Origin: an uncultured Winogradskyella sp.
GTDB lineage: Bacteria > Bacteroidota > Bacteroidia > Flavobacteriales > Flavobacteriaceae
NCBI RefSeq assembly: GCF_947495255.1
Contig: NZ_CANLYI010000001.1
Location: 372,001 to 436,000 of the forward strand
Length of the DNA: 64,000 nt
Direction of reading: 5' to 3'
The translations under genes were made by a program, and so were the position numbers. Below are positions 7,510 to 15,971 of this stretch, piece after piece. Position 1 is the first letter of the stretch. Each line of letters opens with the position of its first letter. Below the pieces are notes generated by a model. The model had not been told where the DNA came from. It ran no database searches and was given only the letters and a program-made list of their open reading frames with translations.

Positions 7510-8649
7510 ATGATTAAAATACTAGCTATTGATGATCAACAATTAATATTGTTATCATTAGAAAAACACCTAAGCGATTTAGGCTTTGAAATAAAATGTG
7601 CGCAATCTGGAGAAGAAGGGCTCATTCTATTTGACTCTTTTAAGCCAGACATTGTTATCGTGGATATTAATATGGATGGCATGTCTGGATTAGAGGTTGT
7701 AAAGACAATTAGAATCGAAAAAAAATCTGACACTAAAATTTTAGTACTATCAGGTAATACTAATGAGGATACTGTAATCGATGGATTTGATTTAGGTATT
7801 GATGATTACATGAAAAAACCCGTTTCTCTCAACGAGGTTACTGTAAGAATTAATAGAATATTTGGTATAAAGACCAATAAAGTACAAAATAAAATAACAA
7901 AAGACCAAATGCTTCAAGAACGTTGTGTTGGTGTTGTTATTCCTTGTTATAACGAACAAGACAGACTCTCTAGTAAAGAATTCTTAGACTTTATTGATAG
8001 TAACTTAGGTTACTTATTATGCTTTGTAAATGATGGTAGTACAGATAAAACTTTAGAGGTTTTAAATTCATTAAAAAAAGGAAGAGAAAATAATATTATT
8101 GTTTACGACTGTGAACAAAATGGTGGAAAAGCCGAAGCAGTAAGACAAGGTGTTCTACATTTAGCCAAAGACCCACAATTAGATTACATTGGCTATTTAG
8201 ATGCCGATTTATCTACAGATTTTAAAGATTTTGATGATTTAGTAAAAACTATTGAACATTCAGATTTTAAAATCGTTAGTGGTTCTAGAATGAGTAGAAT
8301 GGGTGCTGATATTACTAAAGAATCTGCTCGTAAAATTATAAGTAAAACTATCAATCTTATAATTAGAACCATACTAGGTATGCCTTTTAATGATACACAA
8401 TGTGGTGCGAAAATTATGGATAAGGACATCGTTAACCTTATGTTTAAAGATAAATTTATTACACGCTGGATTTTTGATGTTGAAATCTTTATTAGAATGC
8501 GAAAACACTACGGAAAGAAAAAAGCTATTTCATATATCTGCGAGCAACCATTAAAGAGATGGATTCATGCTGATGGTTCTAAATTATCCATGAAGGATTC
8601 CGTGAAAATTGTTGGTCAACTTGGTCAGATAGCAATTCATTACAGATAG
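7510..8649 (+). CDS. Response-regulator receiver fused to a GT2 glycosyltransferase
   Basis: 379 aa. Residues 1-120 are a complete receiver: acidic pair D8/D9, phospho-acceptor D52 (VIVDINMDG), S81 and K103 (MKKP). Residues ~138-360 are a GT-A, family 2 transferase of the DPM1/dolichyl-phosphate type: VVIPCYNEQD, NDGSTD (174-179), NGGKAEAVRQG, DxD as D231-A-D233, and DTQCGAKIM near the end. No membrane segment is seen. The fusion implies that phosphorylation gates a sugar transfer step directly, without a DNA-binding output. It is divergent from the flippase operon and followed by the TPR outer-membrane gene, so it belongs to the exopolysaccharide locus. The cognate kinase is unknown; the two-sensor operon at 16-22 kb is a candidate. 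Confidence 0.85.
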   Translation: MIKILAIDDQQLILLSLEKHLSDLGFEIKCAQSGEEGLILFDSFKPDIVIVDINMDGMSGLEVVKTIRIEKKSDTKILVLSGNTNEDTVIDGFDLGIDDYMKKPVSLNEVTVRINRIFGIKTNKVQNKITKDQMLQERCVGVVIPCYNEQDRLSSKEFLDFIDSNLGYLLCFVNDGSTDKTLEVLNSLKKGRENNIIVYDCEQNGGKAEAVRQGVLHLAKDPQLDYIGYLDADLSTDFKDFDDLVKTIEHSDFKIVSGSRMSRMGADITKESARKIISKTINLIIRTILGMPFNDTQCGAKIMDKDIVNLMFKDKFITRWIFDVEIFIRMRKHYGKKKAISYICEQPLKRWIHADGSKLSMKDSVKIVGQLGQIAIHYR

Positions 8650-8786
8650 AGATATTTAATAATATAAGAGTCCAGAACTTTTCCCCAAGTACGAAAGGGC
8701 AGTTTGTATAGTCCAGTGGTAAGTTACTACAGATTAACCATCCAAGACGATTGGCTACCTTGCACTTGTAATTAATTAAATATATT

Positions 8787-10847
8787 ATGTCTTATAAAAA
8801 GTTATTATTCTTACTTGCCTTATTTGTCGTTCAATTCATTTTTGCTCAAGATATGAAAGAAGGTTTTACTTATTTAGAAACTGGAAAATATGCTGAAGCA
8901 GAAACATTCTTCGATGGTATATTAAAGGACTATCCAGACAATAAAACTGCACGTTTATGTTATGGACGTGCTATTGGTCTTAACGGAAAGGCCCCTAAAG
9001 CAAATGAATTATTTACTAATCTATTAGCTGATTATCCTAATGATTTTGAAGTAAAACTAAATTACGGAGAATCATTGTTATGGAACAACAATTTTACAGA
9101 TGCTAAAGTTTACTATAATGGTTTAGTTACAGAAGACCCAAAAAGTTTTGCTGCACTATTGGGTTATGCAAATACACTTTCTAATTTAAAAGAATATGAA
9201 GATGCATTAGCAATGGTGAACAAGGCCTTAGACGTCTCTCCAGGCAATCCAAATGCCATGGTCTCTAAAAAGTATATCTATTTAGGTTATGCCTACCAAA
9301 ATCAACAAGCACAAAATTATGATAAAGCTGAAGTTTTATTAACCAAAAACCTTGAGTTATATGGTGACGATAAAGACACGTTATTAAACTTAGCAAATCT
9401 TTATTTAATTTGGAATAAACTAGACAGTGCAAAAACCATGTACAATAGATTAGCTGAACAACCAGAGCATAAAATTATTGCACTAAACGGATTAGCATTA
9501 GTTGAACATCTTAATGGTAAAGAAAAGAAAGCGCTTAGTATAAGTACAGAAGCTTTTAATAGCATAAATGAAAACACAGACAAAAACATCACTAAACAAA
9601 CAACTGAGCGTTATGCACAAGCACTAATCTGGAACAAAAAATTTAAAGATGCGAAAAACTTAATTGATACTTTGGTTACTGAAAACCCAAACAAAAACTG
9701 GGTCTTAACATTACGTGCTACTTTAAATATATACAAAAGTAATTTTAAAAAGAGTTTAACCGATTACAACCAAATATTAGTAAACGATAGTACTTCTTTT
9801 GATGGTAACCTCGGAAAAGCGAATGTACTAAAAGCATTAGGTTATACTGATGAAGCTTATACCTCAGCAGAAAACACATTAAAGTTTTACGACCAACAAA
9901 AAGATGCTACAAACTTTATTAACCAACTAAATAATAGCTTCGCTCCTACTTTAGAGTCTAAAGCATCACATACTTTTGATAATGGAGATAATAAAGCATT
10001 CGCTTCTAATAACAATGTAATATTTCCGTTATCTACTAAGTTCGCATTATTAGGAGACTATAATTACAGAACAACAAATAATACCATAACAGACAATAGC
10101 GCAACGTCTAACAATCTTTCGTTAGGTTTATCTTATAAGTTTATACCTAGCATTACTTTTAATGGAACTGCAGGTATGGTCTCTGCGAAGGCAGAAACAG
10201 AAGATTACACTCAACTCTTAACAGATATTTCTTTTAATATTAAATCCTTTAAACTACAAACATTAGATATTGGTTACAAAAGGCAAATAGAAAGTTTTAA
10301 TGCCGATTTATTAGACCGAGAATTGGTACAAAACAATTATTATGCAAACTACAACTTAGGCACCAACTTTAATTTGGGTTGGTTTACACAGTTAATGCAT
10401 ACATCTCAAAACGATGGCAATAGTAGAAATTTATTATTTACTTCGTTGTATTATAATTTATTACCAAAACCTTCGGTTAAAGTTGGTTTTAATTACCAAT
10501 ATATTACGTTTGCAGACCAATTACCAACAGTTTATTTTAGCCCAGAAAAATTTAATGCTTATGAAGTATTTGTAAATCTTATTAAAGATGAAGCCACAGC
10601 AAAACCTAAAGAATGGTTTTACAATGCTACTGCTGCTTTTGGTTATCAATATATTGAGGATGATCCTAAAATAACAGCTTACAGAATACAAGGTGCCTTT
10701 GGTTACAAATTCTCGGAGCGCAGTTTATTAAACGTTTATGGAACACGAAGTAATATTGCATCTGCAACAGCATCTGGTTTTACGTTCACTGAAATAGGCT
10801 TACGTTTTAAGTGGCAATTTATGAAGAAGGCGGTTTTTAAGAAGTAG
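8787..10847 (+). CDS. TPR-repeat outer-membrane beta-barrel protein (exopolysaccharide export type)
   Basis: 686 aa. The signal peptide ends FIFAQ (residue ~21). Residues ~25-390 are consecutive TPR-like helical pairs (EGFTYLETGKYAEAETFF, ALLGYANTLSNLKEYEDAL and so on). Residues ~395-686 are beta-strands with alternating aromatics ending in FKWQF, typical of a YaiO-like outer-membrane barrel. The TPR plus barrel layout is that of BcsC, PgaA and PelB, which guide polymers out of the cell. It lies 137 bp downstream of the receiver-GT2 gene in the same direction. The intervening DNA has no recognisable signal. It ends at a strong terminator at 10867-10899. Confidence 0.8.
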   Translation: MSYKKLLFLLALFVVQFIFAQDMKEGFTYLETGKYAEAETFFDGILKDYPDNKTARLCYGRAIGLNGKAPKANELFTNLLADYPNDFEVKLNYGESLLWNNNFTDAKVYYNGLVTEDPKSFAALLGYANTLSNLKEYEDALAMVNKALDVSPGNPNAMVSKKYIYLGYAYQNQQAQNYDKAEVLLTKNLELYGDDKDTLLNLANLYLIWNKLDSAKTMYNRLAEQPEHKIIALNGLALVEHLNGKEKKALSISTEAFNSINENTDKNITKQTTERYAQALIWNKKFKDAKNLIDTLVTENPNKNWVLTLRATLNIYKSNFKKSLTDYNQILVNDSTSFDGNLGKANVLKALGYTDEAYTSAENTLKFYDQQKDATNFINQLNNSFAPTLESKASHTFDNGDNKAFASNNNVIFPLSTKFALLGDYNYRTTNNTITDNSATSNNLSLGLSYKFIPSITFNGTAGMVSAKAETEDYTQLLTDISFNIKSFKLQTLDIGYKRQIESFNADLLDRELVQNNYYANYNLGTNFNLGWFTQLMHTSQNDGNSRNLLFTSLYYNLLPKPSVKVGFNYQYITFADQLPTVYFSPEKFNAYEVFVNLIKDEATAKPKEWFYNATAAFGYQYIEDDPKITAYRIQGAFGYKFSERSLLNVYGTRSNIASATASGFTFTEIGLRFKWQFMKKAVFKK

Positions 10848-10866
10848 CCTTAAATAATATAAAAAC

Positions 10867-10899
10867 AAAAAAACACAAGCCAATGGCTTGTGTTTTTTT
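10867..10899. terminator. Bidirectional intrinsic terminator
   Basis: AAACACAAGCC (10871-10881) pairs perfectly with GGCTTGTGTTT (10885-10895) around an AAT loop, with A-runs on one side and T-runs on the other. It serves the TPR gene on plus and the redoxin lipoprotein gene on minus, which converge here. Confidence 0.9.
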
Positions 10900-10926
10900 G
10901 TTTTAAAAATATAGATTTTTAAATTA

Positions 10927-11718
10927 TTATGCTCTGCTTGGTTTAACTGGACAACCAATAGCTTTTGTAATAGTAGGATTTGGTTTTTCTCCTGCCTCTA
11001 ATGCTTTAATAGCTTCTTCAACATACTTCACTTTTACGTCTTCTGAAGATTTAGAATTATCATCAATTGCTCCAATATATTGCACGTTACGATCTTTATC
11101 TAATAAAAATACATGAGGCGTTCTTACAGCACCATATTGTGGATATATTTTTTGTCCCTCGTCAACTAAATAAGCAAAAGGAAATCCTTTTTCTTTTGCC
11201 CTAGCTTGCATTGCTGCATAACCTTCCTTTTCATTTTCTGGGCTATTTGGATTAATTGCAATTACCGAATAACCTTGTGGCGCATAAGTATTATGTAGTT
11301 CAATTAAACGGTCTTCATATAACTTTGAAAAAGGACATTCATTACATGTAAATGTTACAATATACCCTTTTGCATTTTCTATACTCGCTAAAGACACCAT
11401 AGAACCATCTACATTCTTTAGATTAAAATCTGTAGCAACTTCACCAATTTTATAACCTCCAATTTCTTCTAAGGTTTTTGTTTGTTCAGGACTTCCTCCT
11501 TTTGGTGGTCCTTTTCTATCTCCTCCATGTGGTGGACCTTTACGATCGCCTTCATGATGCCTTCCTTTTTCATCATTTGGGTGATGTTTTCCGTCTGGTC
11601 CATGCTCATGATTTTCTTGCCCTATAGCTGTATCTTGATTATTTTCCTTGTCTTTACATCCTGTTAATACAACTGCAGACAATGCAATCACAGATAATAC
11701 TACTCTTATTCTTTTCAT
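10927..11718 (-). CDS. Redoxin (AhpC/TSA-like thioredoxin-fold) lipoprotein with a His-rich linker
   Basis: 263 aa. Lipoprotein signal with Cys at residue ~21 (VVLTGC). Residues ~30-80 are a low-complexity linker full of His, Gly, Asp and Lys (HEHGPDGKHH, two GDRKGPP repeats), a possible metal-binding spacer. Residues ~90-245 are a redoxin domain with CNECPFS as a CxxC site, followed by NPNSPENEKEGY and a VRTPHVFLLD cis-Pro loop. A further Cys lies near the C-terminus (AIGCPVKP), a conserved feature of this family. It probably acts as a periplasmic thiol reductant or peroxidase-like protein. It lies 5 bp downstream of a TlpA-like gene, so one operon. Confidence 0.8.
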   Translation of the reverse strand: MKRIRVVLSVIALSAVVLTGCKDKENNQDTAIGQENHEHGPDGKHHPNDEKGRHHEGDRKGPPHGGDRKGPPKGGSPEQTKTLEEIGGYKIGEVATDFNLKNVDGSMVSLASIENAKGYIVTFTCNECPFSKLYEDRLIELHNTYAPQGYSVIAINPNSPENEKEGYAAMQARAKEKGFPFAYLVDEGQKIYPQYGAVRTPHVFLLDKDRNVQYIGAIDDNSKSSEDVKVKYVEEAIKALEAGEKPNPTITKAIGCPVKPSRA

Positions 11719-11723
11719 TTTAA

Positions 11724-12266
11724 TTAATTTTTAGTGGTTTTATTTACTTGATTTTCTAAATCTTCTAAGCTCTCAAAGGAACGTTCATAAAAAGAACGTT
11801 CTTCATTATTAAATATTATTGTAAAAGGAATTGCTCCAGACCAATTGGGATCTATCTTATCTATCCAAGTATTAGAATCTGGATCATCTAATAAAACGAC
11901 TTTCGAAGTAATATTTTTTTCCTTCAAAAATGGTTTCAACTTGGTTTCAATTTCTTTTGGAAAATCCATACTAACCAATAGCACTTCTACTTCTGGATGC
12001 TTTTTAGTATAAGCCTCAATATAAGGTAACTCCTTAACACAAGGTGCACACCACATTGCCCAAAAGTTAACAATATAAGTCTTATTAGTATGCGTATAAA
12101 AAAGAGGTTCTATAGTTTCAAAATCGTATACATCAATAGTTTCATTAATGTTACTCAATTCTTTAGTGTCTTTTTTATCATTTTTACAACTAAGACAAAA
12201 ACATACTATAAGAAGTATGTAAAATAGGGAATGTATTTTTTGTTTTAAAACTTTAGTTTTTTGCAC
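11724..12266 (-). CDS. TlpA-like thioredoxin-fold lipoprotein
   Basis: 180 aa. Lipobox-type signal ending CLSC (residue ~27), then a thioredoxin domain with VNFWAMWCAPCVKEL (CxxC active site), LVSMDFPKE, and a GAIPFTIIF cis-proline segment. It is likely an envelope thiol-disulfide reductase, for example in cytochrome c maturation or protein repair. It is first in a two-gene operon with the His-rich redoxin. A perfect inverted repeat lies about 10 bp upstream of the start codon (12277-12297). Confidence 0.85.
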   Translation of the reverse strand: MQKTKVLKQKIHSLFYILLIVCFCLSCKNDKKDTKELSNINETIDVYDFETIEPLFYTHTNKTYIVNFWAMWCAPCVKELPYIEAYTKKHPEVEVLLVSMDFPKEIETKLKPFLKEKNITSKVVLLDDPDSNTWIDKIDPNWSGAIPFTIIFNNEERSFYERSFESLEDLENQVNKTTKN

Positions 12267-12276
12267 AGTATGAATA

Positions 12277-12297
12277 TATAAGTCTATTAGACTTATA
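12277..12297. promoter_or_regulatory. Inverted repeat upstream of the thioredoxin-fold operon
   Basis: TATAAGTC (12277-12284) and GACTTATA (12290-12297) are perfect complements separated by TATTA. Its place just before the first gene of the redoxin operon suggests an operator, but it could also be a 5'-leader hairpin. No regulator is identified. Confidence 0.4.
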
Positions 12298-12346
12298 AAA
12301 TTGCAGAAGGTTTAATTTGAATTAAAATAAATCTAAAAAAAAGAAA

Positions 12347-12370
12347 AGGCAAAAGATTTCTCTTTTGCCT
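12347..12370 (-). terminator. Intrinsic terminator of the T9SS protein gene
   Basis: AGGCAAAAGA (12347-12356) pairs perfectly with TCTTTTGCCT (12361-12370). On the minus strand it is followed by a T-rich run. It lies 25 bp after the stop codon of the gene at 12395. A diverged copy of this terminator occurs at 15151-15176. Confidence 0.9.
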
Positions 12371-12394
12371 AGACTATAAGGTTTTAATTAAGGG

Positions 12395-14995
12395 TTAATT
12401 AATAATCAATTTTAAAGTTTCAAACTTAAATTGACTACTAACGATTTTACAGAAATAAAAGCCTGAGCTTAAGTTCTCTCTGTTAATTTTAATATTGTTT
12501 TCACCTGAATTCACTTCATGTTGCGCTGTAAAAACTACTTTACCTGTTTGGTCGTAGATTACAAACTGTACAGTCTCACTATATTGAGCAGTAAAGGTTA
12601 CTGTTGCGTGCGTTGTCATTGGATTTGGGGTTACTTTTAATAGGTTTTGTGTTGATTCGAAGTCACTAACAGCTAAAGCACTAGTTTGAGAGAATCGTAG
12701 GTTATTTAAGTTCATTACTTTAGATGTCGTTATCCCATTTTCTGCAACCATAGTAAAGACAATAGTCACAACATCATTTAACTCGGCTACATTAGTTGTA
12801 TTGTTTTCTAAATCTTCAATATCAATTGTAAATTCTTGAAAATTGTCAGTTAATGCAATGGTTGTTTTAAATTGTTCTTCCCAATTAGTAATACTTTCTT
12901 TTACAAATGTGATTTCTAAATTTCCTGTGCCTTTTGCACTTAATTGAAAACTATTATAATCCGTAACATCTACTGCCTTAAATCTTGGTGTTAATGCTCT
13001 ATAGGCTGCAACATAACTGCTTGTTGTTGCTCTTAAATCTACATTTCGTTCTATTGGAAAATCTGTAGTTTCAAATTCATTTGTATTAGTCGTTACATTA
13101 TATAATGTAACATCTGTTCCGTCTTGTGAAGCATCAATTCCCCAAGGACCATCAGACATAAATAAATCATCTGGTGTGGCAACACCATCGCCAATTCTAA
13201 ATCCTATATCAAAAAGATTTCCTGTTTCTACTCTAAGATTTGTGATATAATTACCATTTAAATTAATGGTAGAATTAAGGTTTCCGAATTCTTCAGTTTC
13301 AGTACTTCTATAACCTGCATCTAGTACGACACTTTGCGTTGCATTTGTATTAATAATTTGTAAATCTAATCCGCCATTAGTATAGCTTCCTTTTCTCACA
13401 AAAACTGTTGGAGGTGCAGAATTGTTATAGCTTGCTATTGGCTTTTCAATATTTAATAAGTTTAAAACTTCTTGACCTAAGGCATATAAATCATCTATTG
13501 TGTTAGACCAAATTTGGAAGTTGTAAAACGTAACATTCTCCTCGTACTGATCTAAATTCCAGTGACTCTCTACCGCAAAATTAGAATCGCTATTAATCAC
13601 TTTTGCAGAAAGGCTAAGAACAAACTCAAATGTTCCATCTTCGTTTTTAATAATCGACTTTATAAATTGTTGGTCGTTAATATCTATTGTAGATACTGAG
13701 ATTAACTCTGCTCCCAATAAACGATCACATATATACTTGGTGTGTTCGTAAACACCATTTTCAGTTTTTAAAGCTAAAACCGAAGCTACTGGACTATTAT
13801 TTTTTAGATAATCTACTGCGTAAATTTCAGTAGCATTTGTTATCCCAATTAAATCAGAAGGAGACGCCTCAATAGCTTCATCTTCGTTAATTGTTGTAAG
13901 TGGTACAAAATCTTGCAATGTAAAATTTGAATTTGCACTTCTACTAGCATAGTTAATACTTCTTATTGCTCTTGGTGCTGATGCAACATTAAACTTATAT
14001 CCTGTTTTTGCTCTTTTAAAATTACGTGCATTAATTTGTTCTGATAATCTGCTATTACTTTCTAATCCACCAGCATTAGAACTCGATGTTGGAGGCGCAA
14101 TAACATCACACATCCCAAAACCAGAACAAGAAGGGTCTTCACAATCTATAAGTCCGTCGCCATCATCATCAATACCATTATCACAAATTTCTTGCAATAC
14201 TGGTGCTGTTGGACAACGTGCACCATCATTACTAGCACTCGATGGTCCGAAAGCGAATAAATTAGACTCAATATCATCTGTTGTTTCAATAGTTTGAACG
14301 GCTTGAATAACATATATCGTTCCTGTTTGATTTGCGGATACATAAAAACGACCTTCGTTATCAAAATAAACGGCTCCATACGTATAACTTAATCCAGATA
14401 AAATTGGCACTTCACCTAAGGTAGTAACTTGACCGTTGTCTGGGTTAATACGGTATAAAATATTTGTAGCTTTTTCAACGGCATAAATCTGACCATCAAC
14501 AGCATTAAAAGCCCAATCATGAATACTAATATTTTGAGATAAATTTTCTGTTGCTTGATGTTGTGTATAGTTAACAGATTCTGGATCTAAATCTATTTTA
14601 TAAAAAGTTGTTCCACCTGCTTTTAAATAATAGATACCATCTGAACTCACATCACCTACGTAACGGCCATTTGTTGGTAACTCATCAACATAATACGTAG
14701 TTGTGTTAAAATCTTTACCGATTCTTACAATTGATTTTGCTGGTGTACTTAATGAACCCCAAATAAAACCATCTGCAGGATTGTAAGCAGTAGCGTTAAT
14801 ACTACCAGGTGTTACATCTGCAGCGACTTGGTAAGAATTACCAGAAGCTAAATCAATAGCATAAACATCATTATACTGAAATAAGTACGCATTAAAATCG
14901 CAATTAAACGGCACGTCTTGAGCTTGCATGTTAACACTAAATAACGCTAGAGCGATAATTAGTAATTGATTTTTGATAGTGTAAAGTTTATTCAT
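12395..14995 (-). CDS. Large T9SS-secreted surface protein
   Basis: 866 aa from the chosen start. A start four codons earlier (15007) is possible, but it lies too close to the predicted transcription start (~15016). The signal peptide ends NMQAQ. Residues ~20-260 look like a WD/beta-propeller-like domain (DUF6923 type: YAIDLASGNSY, FYKIDLDPES, LYRINPDNGQV). A calcium-binding NGIDDDGDGLIDCEDP motif follows near residue 275. The middle third is beta-rich, and residues ~790-866 are a type A T9SS sorting domain (VTPNPMTTHATVTF, YDQTGKVVF, GFYFCKI, ETLKLIIN). So it is exported by the gliding/T9SS machinery and displayed on the cell surface. Its promoter carries three LytTR-type half-sites. Function beyond secretion is unknown. 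Confidence 0.85.
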   Translation of the reverse strand: MNKLYTIKNQLLIIALALFSVNMQAQDVPFNCDFNAYLFQYNDVYAIDLASGNSYQVAADVTPGSINATAYNPADGFIWGSLSTPAKSIVRIGKDFNTTTYYVDELPTNGRYVGDVSSDGIYYLKAGGTTFYKIDLDPESVNYTQHQATENLSQNISIHDWAFNAVDGQIYAVEKATNILYRINPDNGQVTTLGEVPILSGLSYTYGAVYFDNEGRFYVSANQTGTIYVIQAVQTIETTDDIESNLFAFGPSSASNDGARCPTAPVLQEICDNGIDDDGDGLIDCEDPSCSGFGMCDVIAPPTSSSNAGGLESNSRLSEQINARNFKRAKTGYKFNVASAPRAIRSINYASRSANSNFTLQDFVPLTTINEDEAIEASPSDLIGITNATEIYAVDYLKNNSPVASVLALKTENGVYEHTKYICDRLLGAELISVSTIDINDQQFIKSIIKNEDGTFEFVLSLSAKVINSDSNFAVESHWNLDQYEENVTFYNFQIWSNTIDDLYALGQEVLNLLNIEKPIASYNNSAPPTVFVRKGSYTNGGLDLQIINTNATQSVVLDAGYRSTETEEFGNLNSTINLNGNYITNLRVETGNLFDIGFRIGDGVATPDDLFMSDGPWGIDASQDGTDVTLYNVTTNTNEFETTDFPIERNVDLRATTSSYVAAYRALTPRFKAVDVTDYNSFQLSAKGTGNLEITFVKESITNWEEQFKTTIALTDNFQEFTIDIEDLENNTTNVAELNDVVTIVFTMVAENGITTSKVMNLNNLRFSQTSALAVSDFESTQNLLKVTPNPMTTHATVTFTAQYSETVQFVIYDQTGKVVFTAQHEVNSGENNIKINRENLSSGFYFCKIVSSQFKFETLKLIIN

Positions 14996-15021
14996 GGTAA
15001 TATTCATTTTATATTCTGATA

Positions 15022-15111
15022 CAAATTTACCTGATAATCAGGCCTTAAAATTGAATTTTCGATTGAGCAAAGCGATAACACGGTCGCTAACCAATTACTA
15101 TAGACGAATGG
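15022..15111 (-). promoter_or_regulatory. LytTR-type promoter of the T9SS protein
   Basis: A perfect -7 box is at 15022-15029 (CAAATTTA on plus). Three half-sites start at 15058 (TTCGATTGAGCA), 15079 (CACGGTCGCTAA, weak) and 15100 (ATAGACGAATGG), each 21 bp apart. The first starts 29 bp from the box edge. The -7 box to ATG distance is 27 bp when the start at 14995 is used. Confidence 0.7.
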
Positions 15112-15150
15112 TTTTTAACCTATATTTTTGTGTTTAATTGAGAAATAAAA

Positions 15151-15176
15151 GAGGCAAAAGATTTCTCCTTTGCCTC
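15151..15176 (-). terminator. Terminator below the CAP-domain gene, a diverged copy of the one at 12347
   Basis: GAGGCAAAAG (15151-15160) pairs with CTTTGCCTC (15168-15176) with one bulge. On the minus strand it runs into a T-rich stretch. Its sequence closely follows the terminator at 12347-12370. Confidence 0.75.
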
Positions 15177-15184
15177 ACACTATA

Positions 15185-15250
15185 GACATTAATTTAGGGT
15201 TAAGTAATAATCAATTTTAAGGGGATAAAATTAAAATGATTACTAACGAT
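15185..15250 (-). pseudogene. Relic of a T9SS sorting-domain 3' end
   Basis: The block AGTAATAATCAATTTTAA and the flanking bases, including ACTAACGAT, match the last ~60 bp of the T9SS protein gene (12395-12450, encoding VSSQFKFETLKLIIN). Here frameshifts and stop codons break every frame. With the neighbouring copied terminator it is the remnant of a second T9SS gene that was deleted, leaving only its 3' end. Confidence 0.65.
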
Positions 15251-15263
15251 ATTTAATAGCACT

Positions 15264-15761
15264 CTATAGTTTTACAAAAATATTTGTGAAATAGTATTTA
15301 CCATTTTCGTCTTGTTTAGATGATATCCCAAAATCAGTAACATTTGGGTTTTCAATATTCTCTCTATGACTATAACTATTTAACCAAGCCGTAACAACAG
15401 ATTCTGCATTATAAAAACCATAACCAACATTTTCTAAAACCTTTTTTGCTTCTACAGCATCTTTTAAATTTTGAGATCTTATGTAAAAAAAATCGTGGCT
15501 AATTGTACCTTGATTAATCATATAAGCATTATGCGCAATAGCCTCTTTTGAAGCCTCATTTAACATACTTAGAGGATTTAAGTTTAATGATGCTCTATAA
15601 TCATTAATGAGCGCTACAATTTCATAGTCTATTGGATTATATTCTACTATAATACCTTCTGTATTGTACGTTTGAGGAATTGAAAGGTCATCTTCTACAG
15701 AACAAGAAAACAATGACAAGTTAACTGCAATGATTAATATTATGAGGGATAATTTTTTCAT
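15264..15761 (-). CDS. CAP/SCP-domain (YkwD-like) lipoprotein
   Basis: 165 aa. Lipoprotein signal with Cys at residue ~20 (LSLFSC). Residues ~45-160 are a CAP domain: INDYRASLNLNPL, EAIAHNAYMINQGTISHDFF, VGYGFYNAESVVTAWLNSYSHRENI, and the closing strand YYFTNIFVKL. CAP proteins are secreted or surface proteins with ligand-binding or possibly hydrolytic roles; bacterial functions are poorly known. It sits directly between two LytTR-type promoters, one of which (15784-15853) drives it. The -7 box ends 23 bp before its ATG. Confidence 0.85.
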   Translation of the reverse strand: MKKLSLIILIIAVNLSLFSCSVEDDLSIPQTYNTEGIIVEYNPIDYEIVALINDYRASLNLNPLSMLNEASKEAIAHNAYMINQGTISHDFFYIRSQNLKDAVEAKKVLENVGYGFYNAESVVTAWLNSYSHRENIENPNVTDFGISSKQDENGKYYFTNIFVKL

Positions 15762-15783
15762 GAGGGACGTTATAATTTCATGA

Positions 15784-15853
15784 CAAAATTATTTAGATAG
15801 TCTCCTCATTCTTTAATTTTTCGATTAGCACAACAAAAAGCATCGACGAATGG
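15784..15853 (-). promoter_or_regulatory. LytTR-type promoter of the CAP lipoprotein
   Basis: A perfect -7 box is at 15784-15791 (CAAAATTA on plus). Half-sites begin at 15820 (TTCGATTAGCAC) and 15842 (ATCGACGAATGG, 11/12), here 22 bp apart. The proximal site starts 29 bp from the box edge. Confidence 0.7.
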
Positions 15854-15892
15854 TAACTACATTAAGACAAGGTGTTTATAGCTAAAAAAAGG

Positions 15893-15966
15893 ACATAAAA
15901 AAAGGTAGAAAGCTAACTTCCCACCTTAAATTTAACATAAATCAATAACCATTAATCAGATGATTA
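15893..15966 (-). ncRNA. Predicted ~70-nt short transcript ending at an intrinsic terminator
   Basis: A LytTR-type promoter at 15972-16061 points to a start near 15966. About 40 bp further an intrinsic terminator (AAGGTGGGAAG, loop TTAG, CTTTCTACCTT, then a T-run on the minus strand; plus-strand span 15893-15927) would end transcription. Only ORFs of 6 and 18 codons fit. It could be a small RNA or the promoter and 3' end left after a gene deletion. Expression is not shown by sequence. Confidence 0.4.
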
Positions 15967-15971
15967 CACTG

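Noticed and set aside
8650..8786. Structured leader or riboswitch before the TPR exporter gene
   Set aside because: No long helix or known riboswitch pattern could be made out in the 137 bp.
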